Part shown: in pieces, positions 7,363-16,001 of the stretch
How positions within the stretch are numbered: position 1 is the stretch's first letter
Layout: every line of letters starts with the position of its first letter
Source of the DNA: Chromatiaceae bacterium
GTDB taxonomy: Bacteria; Pseudomonadota; Gammaproteobacteria; Chromatiales; Chromatiaceae
Reading direction: 5' to 3'
DNA length: 64,000 bases
Assembly (NCBI GenBank): GCA_024235175.1
Contig: JACKMX010000002.1
Span: forward strand, 186,001 to 250,000
Notes under the pieces: model-generated
The model's database searches: none
The model's input: the letters and a program-made list of their open reading frames with translations, nothing else
What the model was told of the DNA's origin: nothing
Translations under genes and position numbers: made by a program

Positions 7363-9363
7363 TTGAAAATGCAAATGGCACACATTGAACAGGTTCTTCA
7401 GAGGATAGCCGCAAAGCAGCCATTCGAAGCTGTACTGGCTGATGGCAGCCTCTATATTCGCGCCGCCGACTATCCTCCTTTCTTTGCCACCGCAATTCAC
7501 GACGGCCACCAGCTGCGCGAGGAGTTGCGCCGATGCTGCCTGCTGAGCGATCAACAGAGGAAGCATGAGGAGGATCCGCACACAGGCGCAATGATAGAAG
7601 CTCTGCCTCTGGTAATAGTTGCGCGCGATTCACGCTACGAGTACGACCTCAACCGTACGCCCGATGAGTGCATATATGAGCAAGCCTGGGGTCAACAGGT
7701 GTGGCGCTCTCCGTTGACCGAGGATCAGCGTGCACTCAGCCTGGCCAAACATGCAGCTTTCTATCGGGTTTACCGGGCTTTGATAGAGCGGATAGAAAAA
7801 ATCCACGGCCGCTGTCTGGTTTTCGATATGCACAGCTACAATACCGAACGTCTCGGACGCATTGACTGGCCGCATTTCAACCTGGGAACCAGCCAGGTGG
7901 CACGCCACAGGTTTCGCGGAACCATAGCGTTCTGGCTGCAGCAGCTTGCCGGATTTTCAATCGAGAAAAACACACTCAGAGTCGCGGAAAACGATGTATT
8001 TCAGGGCCGGGGTTACATTTCCCGATTTACCCGGGAGCACTTCAAGAATACATTGGTACTTTCCACCGAACTCGCAAAATTCTATTGCGACGAAAAAAGC
8101 GGAGATCCTTTCCCTTTGATTGTGCAATCAATCAGCGAGCAGTTGGTTCCGGCAGTGCAAAAAACGGTGCGGAAATTTACCCGGCAGAGATGGCAACGGG
8201 CGGCGCCAGGACAGAAGCAGGTTTCCGACGGAATCGATCCAATTCTAAAATCTCTCGATCACGAGCTCTATCGGCTGGTGGGAAAGATGGACGTGCTCGA
8301 TCACGTCAATCCAAGTAATCAGGCAGAAGCACGCAGCCTGTTCTACCGTAACCACTACCACAAGAACCCTCAGTTTCACTACCGGCCGATCCAACTAGAT
8401 CCGTTCAGGTTGAAGGAGCAGCTCTACCAATTGCCGGTGGACAAGCTGGATGACGCCACGCTGCAGGGGCTCTATCGGGACGTCATCAACGCCTACGCCG
8501 ATAAAGTGGAACAACTCGCCAGCATCGGCAGCAGTAAATTCCTTTACAACAGCCTGCGCTACTATGGCGAGCCGTCGGCGCGTGACATTGCAAACGCACA
8601 GTTTCTGCTGCATGCACCACCGCTGCCGGAGCACTCTCCTCCCGCCAATATACCCGCGGACAAAATTCGCGAACTGATGCTGGATTACATGAGAAATGAA
8701 GGCATAGAGGGGCGGGTAAAGATCAGCCGCACGATTGTTGCCTCAGCGATGGTAAGTGCTTCACAGAATGCGGTTTTGATCAAACACAGCGCGATGGTGA
8801 ACCAGCGCCAGTTGCAGGCACTTATTCACCACGAAATCGGCGTGCATCTGGTCACCACCCGCAACGCCGAGCAACAGCCTCTTAAGATCTTCTCCCTGGG
8901 CTTGCCGCTGAACACACTGACCCAGGAAGGGCTTGCGATACTGGCCGAGTACCTGTCCGGCAACATCACTCTGAAGCGTCTGCGAATGCTGGCTTTACGG
9001 GTGCTCGTCATCCAGCGCATGGTCAGTGGCGCACCGTTCCAAGAGGTATTCACCTGGCTGATGGACGAGCATGGATTCAGCGCCGACGCTGCATTCAATC
9101 TTTCCACGCGCGCCTATCGAGGCGGTGGTTTCACCAAAGATTATCTATACCTGCGGGGTGTTCATGATTGCCTGAAAGCCTATCGAGAGGGTACCTGCTT
9201 CGACGACCTGTTCATCGGCAAGACATCCCTCAACTACCTGCCGATTTTGGCCGAACTGCGGGAACGGGAATTGATTAAACCAGCCAAGTTCACACCGCCT
9301 GCATTCAGTAATCCACAGACGCCGGACCCGATCATGGAGTACATCATGGGAGCAATCGGTTAA
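7363..9363 (+). CDS. QEGLA-motif (DUF1704) protein with N-formylglutamate amidohydrolase-like N-terminus
   Basis: A 666-residue soluble protein. The first ~270 residues resemble an N-formylglutamate amidohydrolase domain (VFDMHSYN and charged zinc-site-like segments). The C-terminal ~350 residues are the DUF1704 or flavohemoglobin expression-modulating QEGLA family. This half shows HHEIGVHLVTTRN, a zincin-like HExxH variant (HEIGVH), and the name-giving TQEGLAILAEYLSG. The annotated start is TTG at 7363; ATG codons at 7369 and 7375 are equally possible. It may be a metallopeptidase-like enzyme, but its activity is unproven. No operon partner: the downstream gene is convergent. Confidence 0.85.
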   Translation: MKMQMAHIEQVLQRIAAKQPFEAVLADGSLYIRAADYPPFFATAIHDGHQLREELRRCCLLSDQQRKHEEDPHTGAMIEALPLVIVARDSRYEYDLNRTPDECIYEQAWGQQVWRSPLTEDQRALSLAKHAAFYRVYRALIERIEKIHGRCLVFDMHSYNTERLGRIDWPHFNLGTSQVARHRFRGTIAFWLQQLAGFSIEKNTLRVAENDVFQGRGYISRFTREHFKNTLVLSTELAKFYCDEKSGDPFPLIVQSISEQLVPAVQKTVRKFTRQRWQRAAPGQKQVSDGIDPILKSLDHELYRLVGKMDVLDHVNPSNQAEARSLFYRNHYHKNPQFHYRPIQLDPFRLKEQLYQLPVDKLDDATLQGLYRDVINAYADKVEQLASIGSSKFLYNSLRYYGEPSARDIANAQFLLHAPPLPEHSPPANIPADKIRELMLDYMRNEGIEGRVKISRTIVASAMVSASQNAVLIKHSAMVNQRQLQALIHHEIGVHLVTTRNAEQQPLKIFSLGLPLNTLTQEGLAILAEYLSGNITLKRLRMLALRVLVIQRMVSGAPFQEVFTWLMDEHGFSADAAFNLSTRAYRGGGFTKDYLYLRGVHDCLKAYREGTCFDDLFIGKTSLNYLPILAELRERELIKPAKFTPPAFSNPQTPDPIMEYIMGAIG

Positions 9364-9451
9364 AGTGCGTATCACACCCGATCTGCGGGTATGGTACGAA
9401 TATTCGTTGCGCTGAAAAAACCAAACAGCTCTGAATCCATTGGTCCAGGTG

Positions 9452-10054
9452 TCAATCAAGCTTGACCTGCGAGTCTGTTTGAGCATTAACCACGGCAACA
9501 ACCTCATCACTGTCCCACTCCGCAGGGCCTACTTTGACTCCGACGGCATTCCCCTTTTTATCGATCAGCAGGGTGGTTGGCAGCCCGGGAACTTTCAGTG
9601 CGTTTTCAGTCTCGCCGTCCTCGTCTATGTAGGCTTCAAGCGAGTTGATTCCCACCTTCCGATAGAACTCCTGCACCACGGAAATACCGTTCAAATCGGT
9701 TGAGATTGCCAGCACCTGGAAGCTGTCACCAGCCATTCTGGAGTGCAGGCGGTCGAGCGACGGCATCTCCTCGCGACAGGGGGGACACCATGTCGCCCAA
9801 ACGTTGAGGAGAACCGTCCGCCCGTTGAAATCCGCCAGGGTGCGCTTTGCGCCTGAACTATCCACAAAGTGAAAAACCGGCAGAGGTTGCGGTTTTTCTA
9901 TTTTTTTGAATGGACCAAGCATCCGTTCTGCGCTGTTCCCGGCGGTAGCTGCATTCTCTCTCCGGACTCCCGCAGTTTGGTACCACGACAGCGCTGCAGC
10001 AAAAATCAATGCCGAGGCTATTGCCAACGTCAAGAACCGTCTACTCATATCCAA
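9452..10054 (-). CDS. TlpA/ResA-like thiol-disulfide oxidoreductase
   Basis: 200 residues with an N-terminal membrane anchor or signal (FLTLAIASALIFAAALSW) and a periplasmic thioredoxin-fold domain. The active site is WATWCPPCREEMPSL, the WCxxC motif of TlpA-like reductases used in cytochrome c maturation or copper-site assembly. The cis-proline region VPGLPTTLLIDKKGN is present. It is the last gene of a minus-strand group with DUF411, cytochrome c and a Cys-rich exported protein, which suggests a shared role in metal or heme redox handling in the periplasm. Confidence 0.88.
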   Translation of the reverse strand: MDMSRRFLTLAIASALIFAAALSWYQTAGVRRENAATAGNSAERMLGPFKKIEKPQPLPVFHFVDSSGAKRTLADFNGRTVLLNVWATWCPPCREEMPSLDRLHSRMAGDSFQVLAISTDLNGISVVQEFYRKVGINSLEAYIDEDGETENALKVPGLPTTLLIDKKGNAVGVKVGPAEWDSDEVVAVVNAQTDSQVKLD

Positions 10055-10120
10055 ATTATCCCGCTCAACCAGTTTTTACTGTCATTTGACGGGATAATGC
10101 AATACAGTCTGAGTTCATTC

Positions 10121-10609
10121 TTAATGCTTCTCAAAAACAGCGTCCTTCTTTCCCTTGGTAAAAGCAATAACTTCGTATGGATCTTCATATTTACCTTCCA
10201 TCCCCGGAGATCCTGAAGGCATGCCCGGAACAGCTAATCCGTCCACTGCCGGGCGCTCTTTCAGCAACCGACGTATATCTCCGGCGGGTACATGCCCCTC
10301 CAGAACGTAACCATCGACTACTGCCGTATGGCATGATCTCAGTTCATAGGCTACGCCATGCTCCTCCTTGATCTGGTTCATATCCTGCCGGTTATGAGCA
10401 GTCACCTTGAAACCGGCGTCCTGCATATGCTCTATCCATTTACCGCAGCAGCCACAGGTGGCGGACTTGTAGACCGTGACTTCCGGACCATCCGCAAAGT
10501 TTTCTTTGGGCAGCCAAACCAGTAAGCCTGCCATCAGAAGTACCGCCCCTCCTGCAATCAACTTCATTGAATTACTGAATCGGTGTTTTAATTTGTGCTT
10601 ATTGCTCAT
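10121..10609 (-). CDS. DUF411 metal-binding protein
   Basis: 162 residues from the second of two adjacent ATG codons (10612 and 10609); CAGG lies 7 bases before the latter. The frame remains open 29 codons further up but without a ribosome site. After a membrane anchor (LIAGGAVLLMAGLLVWL) comes the DUF411 domain: VYKSATCGCCGKWIEHM with the CGCC metal site, CHTAVV, and GLAVPGMPSGSPGM. DUF411 proteins are typically linked to copper resistance or copper transfer. The gene sits between a TlpA-like reductase and a cytochrome c lipoprotein on the same strand. Confidence 0.88.
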   Translation of the reverse strand: MSNKHKLKHRFSNSMKLIAGGAVLLMAGLLVWLPKENFADGPEVTVYKSATCGCCGKWIEHMQDAGFKVTAHNRQDMNQIKEEHGVAYELRSCHTAVVDGYVLEGHVPAGDIRRLLKERPAVDGLAVPGMPSGSPGMEGKYEDPYEVIAFTKGKKDAVFEKH

Positions 10610-10704
10610 CATTTTACCTGTAAATTCGTTCTCTATTGATACGCCCGGACTCTTCCTGACGTCTGCTTGAAAAGCCAATCTCTTTGCATTTGCCGGCAAT
10701 AATC

Positions 10705-11208
10705 TTAACCACTGCTGTTTGATCTGGATGCCGTCTCAAGCTGCATCCAGGTGGAGTAGATTTGATCGGACCATTTGGACTGAAACCAGGCTATGGCCGC
10801 AATCATCTCATCTTCAGAAAGCTTCTCACCCCAGGCAGGCATGCCTCCCTCTCCTCCGGGGCTTCCATTCCTGACAACATGCAACAACATCCTCAATGGA
10901 TGATGCCATGCATGTCCGGAACCATTGAGGGGTGGTGCGGGATATTTCCCGTCGGCGCCAACCTGCTTCCAGTCCGGCGCACCCTCACCCAACTTGCCAT
11001 GACAGGCAGCACAGTTTTCCTGAAATACCTTGCCTCCCTGACTGATATGCTTAAATGAGTACCAGCGCTCCATCGGTTTTTCTGAAACCATCGGATTAGG
11101 CGCGGTCAACGAGGAGGGGGACGAAGCGGACTTTTGTGATGATTCACCCGGGGAGCAGGCTATCAGCATCAAGGGCAGCAGCCCGACAAGGACGGTTTGT
11201 GACTTCAC
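10705..11208 (-). CDS. Lipoprotein c-type cytochrome
   Basis: 167 residues. I chose the GTG at 11208 because CTCCT on the opposite strand (AGGAG, 9 bases upstream) is a strong ribosome site and the N-terminus then begins VKSQTVLVGLLPLMLIAC, a lipoprotein signal with lipobox LIAC. The mature part has one heme site, CAACHGKLGEG, and a distal methionine candidate in GGMPAWGEKL. It is predicted to be an outer- or inner-membrane anchored electron carrier. It lies 96 bp upstream of the DUF411 gene on the same strand. Confidence 0.87.
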   Translation of the reverse strand: MKSQTVLVGLLPLMLIACSPGESSQKSASSPSSLTAPNPMVSEKPMERWYSFKHISQGGKVFQENCAACHGKLGEGAPDWKQVGADGKYPAPPLNGSGHAWHHPLRMLLHVVRNGSPGGEGGMPAWGEKLSEDEMIAAIAWFQSKWSDQIYSTWMQLETASRSNSSG

Positions 11209-11287
11209 TGGTTGTTTCTCCTGTTCAACTGGTAGAACACCCGCGATCATCTCGGCGGGAATAAACCTATACTGCAGATTGAAAATA

Positions 11288-11662
11288 TCAGGAGATCACT
11301 ATTGGAGGTCTATGTTCGGCAGAGACTATAGGGTCCGGCAGTTGTTGCGATTGGACCGGATTGAACATGCTGGCCGATATGAAGAAAAAGTCAAAACCCT
11401 GTGTTAACAACATCTGCGCACCAGCGCAGTTGTCACCACAGCAATCGTCCATGGATGACGCTGCACCCTTATAAGTATCGCAGCCGTTGGCGGCATGCGG
11501 ACTTTTGGCAGGTTCACATCCGGCCATGCCGATATGGTGTGCAACGGTATCACTGGTCGGGGATGCAGCCTGTGCCGCAGCAGTCTGAGCAAAACGCAGC
11601 GGCAGCAGTGAAATTGCCGACACGATCAGCAACAGCAAAAATTTATTAAATTTTTCTCGCAT
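11288..11662 (-). CDS. Exported Cys/His-rich protein, CopL/DUF2946-like
   Basis: 124 residues with a clear signal peptide (FLLLLIVSAISLLPLRFAQTAAAQA). The mature protein has clustered potential metal ligands: HHIGMAGCE, then MDDCCGDNCAGAQM, and ends in a proline-rich HRPPIVIS. This architecture resembles the small CopL/DUF2946 periplasmic proteins found in copper operons. Similarity is by pattern only. It heads the minus-strand cluster with cytochrome c, DUF411 and TlpA-like genes. Confidence 0.6.
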   Translation of the reverse strand: MREKFNKFLLLLIVSAISLLPLRFAQTAAAQAASPTSDTVAHHIGMAGCEPAKSPHAANGCDTYKGAASSMDDCCGDNCAGAQMLLTQGFDFFFISASMFNPVQSQQLPDPIVSAEHRPPIVIS

Positions 11663-11781
11663 TCCGCATCGGAACCTGAGTACTTTTCAAGCCATGGTCA
11701 ATCGAAGGGATCTATATCATTACGCGATTATGCCAGGCAGGTCAATTTGCTATCTGACCGAACAGACCCGCTGCCTGGTTA

Positions 11782-11829
11782 AACCTATCCCATAATCCCT
11801 CACGGCCGCGAGGGATTATGGGATAGGTT
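11782..11829. repeat. Perfect 20-bp inverted repeat upstream of glgC
   Basis: The 20 bases at 11782-11801 (beginning AACCTATCCC) are exactly complementary to 11810-11829 (ending GGGATAGGTT), with only an 8-base loop ACGGCCGC. It lies 51 bp before the glgC start and 119 bp before the divergent Cys-rich gene. It is between two divergent genes and has no T-run, so it is not an ordinary terminator. It could be a leader hairpin, an operator or a small mobile palindrome. Confidence 0.85.
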
Positions 11830-11880
11830 CATGTACAATAGGAACTGATAATCCCATTCACACAATCTGGAGCAGCACCA

Positions 11881-13155
11881 ATGGAGACCCAGACACATCA
11901 CCGGTTTGTCAGCCTGCTGACCCGCAAAACCATAGCCCTGGTGCTGGCTGGCGGCAGGGGATCGCGTCTGTACGAATTGACCAGTTGGCGCGCCAAGCCT
12001 GCGGTTCCGTTTGGCGGCAAGTTCAGAATCATCGATTTCCCGCTGTCCAATACCATCAACTCAGGTATTCGCAGGATTGGCGTACTTACCCAGTACAAGG
12101 CCCACTCCCTGGTGGCCCATTTGAGCCTGGGTTGGAGCGGATTCAAAAGCGAACTGGGAGAGTTTGTCGAGGTTCTGCCTGCGTCGCAGCGGGTAGCCAA
12201 TGACTGGTATCAGGGCACCGCTGACGCGATCTATCAGAATCTGGACATCATACGTAACCATCGACCTGATTATGTACTGGTGCTATCGGGAGACCATATC
12301 TACAAGATGGATTACGGCACTATGTTGGCATATCACACCGATTGCAGCGCAGATATGACCATCTCCTGTCTGGAGGTGCCGGCGGAAGAGGCCGCAGGTG
12401 CCTTTGGCGTTATCGAGGTGAACGAAGACGGCCGTGTGATCGGATTCGAGGAGAAACCAGAGCAACCCAAATGTATCCCGGGCCAGCCGGGTATCTGCCT
12501 CGCTTCGATGGGCAATTATATTTTCAATACACAGTTTCTTTACGACCAACTGATACTGGACGCCGACAGCGAAGAGTCGGAGCACGACTTCGGCCGGAAT
12601 ATCATCCCAAAAATCATCACCGACCATAATATATTCGCCTTTCCCTTTCGCGACCAAAGAACCGGCAAACGCGCGTATTGGCGTGATGTCGGGACACTGG
12701 ATGCTTTCTGGGAGGCGAATATGGAGCTGTTGTCGGTCACTCCGGAACTGAATCTCTACGACGCAGATTGGCCTATCCTCACCTATCAGGGACAGTTACC
12801 ACCCGCAAAGTTCGTATTCAACGACGATGATCGCCGCGGCATGGCGGTAGACTCAATGGTCTCTGGCGGTTGCGTGGTATCTGGAGCCAAGCTGGACCGG
12901 GCACTGCTGTTCTCCAATGTCAAAGTGAAATCCTATACACATGTGGAGAAGAGCGTGGTGCTGCCTTCGGTAACCATCGGACGCCATGTCCGTATAAGCA
13001 AGGCCATTATCGACCGGGGTTGTAACATTCCCGAAGGAATGATTATTGGCGAGGACCACGAGCAGGACCGGCAGCATGGATTCAGAGTCACCGGGAAAGG
13101 CGTTGTTCTGGTAACCCCAGACATGCTGAAACAGTCGACTCACTTTACGCGCTGA
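11881..13155 (+). CDS. glgC: Glucose-1-phosphate adenylyltransferase
   Basis: 424 residues, the normal size for GlgC, which makes ADP-glucose for glycogen synthesis. Conserved segments: VLAGGRGSRLYELT (nucleotide loop), RAKPAVPFGGKFRIIDF, SGIRRIGVLTQYK, LSGDHIYKMDYG and FEEKP, then a left-handed beta-helix C-terminus. GGAG lies about 8 bases before the ATG. A 48-bp perfect hairpin sits in the leader region. No other glycogen gene is adjacent. Confidence 0.96.
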   Translation: METQTHHRFVSLLTRKTIALVLAGGRGSRLYELTSWRAKPAVPFGGKFRIIDFPLSNTINSGIRRIGVLTQYKAHSLVAHLSLGWSGFKSELGEFVEVLPASQRVANDWYQGTADAIYQNLDIIRNHRPDYVLVLSGDHIYKMDYGTMLAYHTDCSADMTISCLEVPAEEAAGAFGVIEVNEDGRVIGFEEKPEQPKCIPGQPGICLASMGNYIFNTQFLYDQLILDADSEESEHDFGRNIIPKIITDHNIFAFPFRDQRTGKRAYWRDVGTLDAFWEANMELLSVTPELNLYDADWPILTYQGQLPPAKFVFNDDDRRGMAVDSMVSGGCVVSGAKLDRALLFSNVKVKSYTHVEKSVVLPSVTIGRHVRISKAIIDRGCNIPEGMIIGEDHEQDRQHGFRVTGKGVVLVTPDMLKQSTHFTR

Positions 13156-13182
13156 TCCCGCACCCACGACGCCTGCGGGGTC
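13154..13182. terminator. Candidate bidirectional hairpin between glgC and malonyl-CoA decarboxylase gene
   Basis: GATCCCGCA (13154-13162) pairs with TGCGGGGTC (13174-13182) with one G-U pair and an 11-base loop. It spans the gap and overlaps the stop codons of both convergent genes. There is no clear T-run, so termination is plausible but not certain. Confidence 0.4.
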
Positions 13183-14611
13183 AACTCTTCAGCAGTGTCT
13201 TGAAGCCACTCGACATCTGTACATTTCCTGCGCTGGAATAGGCCTCGTGGTTCTTCTCAATCCTGCTTGTTTTGTAGAGATAGTTGATCATCATGCCGGC
13301 CGACTGTTTAAATCCTTTCGATGATGTATCCGCCAACCAGTTGATTCTCTCCATGCTCGCACCGTTGGAAAGATGGAAATGGGCTACCGGATCCAGCACG
13401 CCCGATCCGCGTTTGGCCTGGCTCAGGTAGGTGGCACAGAGGCGCATTAATGGTCCCCGGATAAGCTTTTCCCTCTCAGGCTTCCGATACCAGAGGGAGT
13501 GATCCTTGCACATGAGGGGGAATGCCTGTTCAACCGGCTCATTCAGCACAGAGTCCAGTGCTTTTCTCTCCGCTTTCAGCAACAGATCCGCTCCATGTTC
13601 CGCCAGCTGCTGCTGTAACCAGGGACAAAAACCGGGTATCGGAGAGAGTGTGACAAATGTTTTGAGATTCTCAAAATCCTGCGCCAGGGCGTTCACCACC
13701 CGTTTGATCAGGAAATTTCCGAAGCTGATCCCTTTCAGACCGGCCTGGGCATTGGATATGGAGTAGAATACCGCAGTGTCTGCTTCATTCGGTTCCTCGA
13801 CCTCCCGGTGCCGGACATCCAGCAGTGCCTGCACATTGTCGGAAATGCCTTTAACCAGTGCAACCCAGACATAGATGATGGGCTCATTTGGCATTTTGTG
13901 ATGAAAAAATGCATAGCAGCGCCTATCTGCAGCCATCCTGTTTTTAATGTCACTCCAGTGTCTCACCGCATGCACCGCTTCATATTGGGCAAGCTTTTCC
14001 AGCAGTGAAGCAGGTGCATTCCAGGTGATCGACTGCAACTCCAAAAACCCGACATCGAACCAGGACGCCAGCAACTGCCTGAGGTCCTCTTCCAACGGTT
14101 TGAATAGAGGATCCCTGTTCGCCAGGGAGACCAGTTCGGCACGCATATCCACCAAAAACTTCACCCCCTCGGGCAACGTGTTGAACTGAGACAAGAGTTG
14201 GATTCTGGGCGATACCAGCAATCTGCGCAGTTTCACTTCTGCTTTGTGCCGTAACAGATGATCGCCATCGGGAAACAGCTTTTTCCACTCGTCCATGGCA
14301 AGCGCCAGCTCATACTCATGCACCCCATATTCGCGAGCCAGCATCTCCAGAAAATTCCGCCGCCCGGTATCATTGAGCCCCAGGTAGGTGCGGCCCACAT
14401 CAGCGGCCCTGGCGCGCTGGGATACATCTCCTCCAGCACCCTCAAGGCATTCATCTATCTGTTTGGCTAGCCGCTGCTGATCCTCTTCAGGCAGATCGTC
14501 ACGCACGTTCCCGGTAATCCTGACAAGCGCCGCCTCCGTGATACTGCTCCAGCCGCGGCGCAGATACTCGAGTGTCCGATGAGGAAGCGTTGATTGGTCA
14601 TTCTGGTCCAT
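13181..14611 (-). CDS. Malonyl-CoA decarboxylase
   Basis: 476 residues matching the MCD family, which converts malonyl-CoA to acetyl-CoA and CO2. The N-terminal helical domain (about residues 1-170) includes MLAREYGVHEYELALAM. The catalytic GNAT-like domain has LKGISFGNFLIKRVVNAL and LSPIPGFCPWL, followed by the C-terminal segment NGASMERINWLADTSSKG containing the catalytic Ser/His region (SSKG; HFHLSNGA). No targeting signal. It is divergent from a GcvA-like LysR gene 332 bp away, a common arrangement for a regulator and its target, but no operator was identified. Confidence 0.93.
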   Translation of the reverse strand: MDQNDQSTLPHRTLEYLRRGWSSITEAALVRITGNVRDDLPEEDQQRLAKQIDECLEGAGGDVSQRARAADVGRTYLGLNDTGRRNFLEMLAREYGVHEYELALAMDEWKKLFPDGDHLLRHKAEVKLRRLLVSPRIQLLSQFNTLPEGVKFLVDMRAELVSLANRDPLFKPLEEDLRQLLASWFDVGFLELQSITWNAPASLLEKLAQYEAVHAVRHWSDIKNRMAADRRCYAFFHHKMPNEPIIYVWVALVKGISDNVQALLDVRHREVEEPNEADTAVFYSISNAQAGLKGISFGNFLIKRVVNALAQDFENLKTFVTLSPIPGFCPWLQQQLAEHGADLLLKAERKALDSVLNEPVEQAFPLMCKDHSLWYRKPEREKLIRGPLMRLCATYLSQAKRGSGVLDPVAHFHLSNGASMERINWLADTSSKGFKQSAGMMINYLYKTSRIEKNHEAYSSAGNVQMSSGFKTLLKS

Positions 14612-14943
14612 TTGATCTACTCTTTCGTTTCGATTTCAGGCAGCAGCAGGCCGCATGGAAACTCGCCGATATACGGTAAGTATACTGGTATTCTATACCG
14701 GGCCGAGATGCGATGGAGGGCAGACCGCGGCTTGCCGAATTGGCTGAAGATCATTTGCAGCAGTTGTCACAGGTGTGCGGGACCCAACCCGCGTCTGAGA
14801 AATATAATATACTTCAAAACATTACCGAATTTTTAAACGGACAGACGCTTGGAAAAAGCCACTTTTCATGAGAGTCACATCAGCATATAACGGGAACCAT
14901 CGAAATCGCTCATGCATTTGAGTAAGGAACCAGAAAACCCAAC
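14612..14943. other. Divergent intergenic region
   Basis: About 330 bp between the malonyl-CoA decarboxylase gene (minus) and the LysR-type regulator gene (plus). It should contain both promoters. I could not point to a convincing T-N11-A operator or sigma-70 promoter. Confidence 0.4.
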
Positions 14944-15876
14944 GTGACCAGCCATCGCCGTCTTCCCCCGTTAAATCCCTTGAAAGCTTTCGAAGCGGCG
15001 GCCCGGCATCTGAGCTTCCGCAAAGCTGCGGAGGAGCTTAGTGTCACACCGGCCGCGATAAGCCAGATGGTACACACATTGGAGGAGTATCTGGATGTGC
15101 CGCTGTTCGTTCGTCTCAATCGCGCACTGCGGTTGACGCATGCCGGACAGGAGTGCCTACCCTACTTCAGCGAAGGATTCGACCGGTTGGCAGAGGGGGC
15201 GGCGCGTTTGCGCAGCGTGGAACGCAGCGGTTCGATCAAGATTCACTCAGCGCCCACTTTCGCAAGCCGCTGGCTGGTACCGAGACTGGACCGATTCTCC
15301 GAGCAGCACCCTGAGATCGATGTGGAGATCACGGCTGCCTACGATCTTCCCGACTTCGACAATGACGATGCGGATATCGCAATCGATTTCGGTTATGGGC
15401 AGTACGGCGATCTCTACTCCGAGCGGTTATTCTCCGTTTCACTGGTCACACTCTGCAGTCCGAAGCTTTGCAAAGGCAAAAATGCACTGAAAAAACCGGA
15501 GGATCTTAAACATTACCGCCTGCTGCATGATGAGGCACCCAACCAGCGCACCGATCAGCCCAGCTGGGCTGACTGGCTGAAAGCTGCCGGTGTGAAGCAT
15601 GTGGATCCCCAGCGCGGCCCGCGTTTCAGCCATACCAACCTGGCTCTGGAAGCTGCAATAGAGGGCCAGGGGGTTGCACTCACGCTGGACAAACTGGCCG
15701 CGCCGGACATTGCCGCAGGCCGCCTCGTGATTCCTTTTGAATTCCGAATGCCGCTTGCGGCAGGTTACTATCTGGTGGCACCCAGGTCATCTATGGAACG
15801 GCCGAAGGTCGCACTGTTCAAAACCTGGATACTGGAGGAGACTGACAAGGACTCTTTTTCATCCATCCAAAAATAG
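14944..15876 (+). CDS. LysR-family transcriptional regulator, GcvA-like
   Basis: 310 residues. The N-terminal winged helix begins LPPLNPLKAFEAAARHLSF and continues RKAAEELSVTPAAISQMV, typical of the GcvA branch, and is followed by a periplasmic-binding-protein-like effector domain (FASRWLVPRL...). The start is GTG at 14944; an AGGAA about 15 bases upstream is distant. The nearest candidate target is the divergent malonyl-CoA decarboxylase gene. The effector is unknown. Confidence 0.9.
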   Translation: MTSHRRLPPLNPLKAFEAAARHLSFRKAAEELSVTPAAISQMVHTLEEYLDVPLFVRLNRALRLTHAGQECLPYFSEGFDRLAEGAARLRSVERSGSIKIHSAPTFASRWLVPRLDRFSEQHPEIDVEITAAYDLPDFDNDDADIAIDFGYGQYGDLYSERLFSVSLVTLCSPKLCKGKNALKKPEDLKHYRLLHDEAPNQRTDQPSWADWLKAAGVKHVDPQRGPRFSHTNLALEAAIEGQGVALTLDKLAAPDIAAGRLVIPFEFRMPLAAGYYLVAPRSSMERPKVALFKTWILEETDKDSFSSIQK

Positions 15877-16001
15877 AAAATATCACCAGAGGCATGTATG
15901 CTCGGATAGAATTGCTTAACTCAGCTAAATTGACGAATCACCAGATAAGTTGAAGTCACCGATTCAACTCCATTAAAAATCGAAGCATTGGCAAACCAGG
16001 C

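Noticed and set aside
11782..11829. glgC hairpin as a terminator
   Set aside because: It lies between divergent genes and lacks a T-run on either side.
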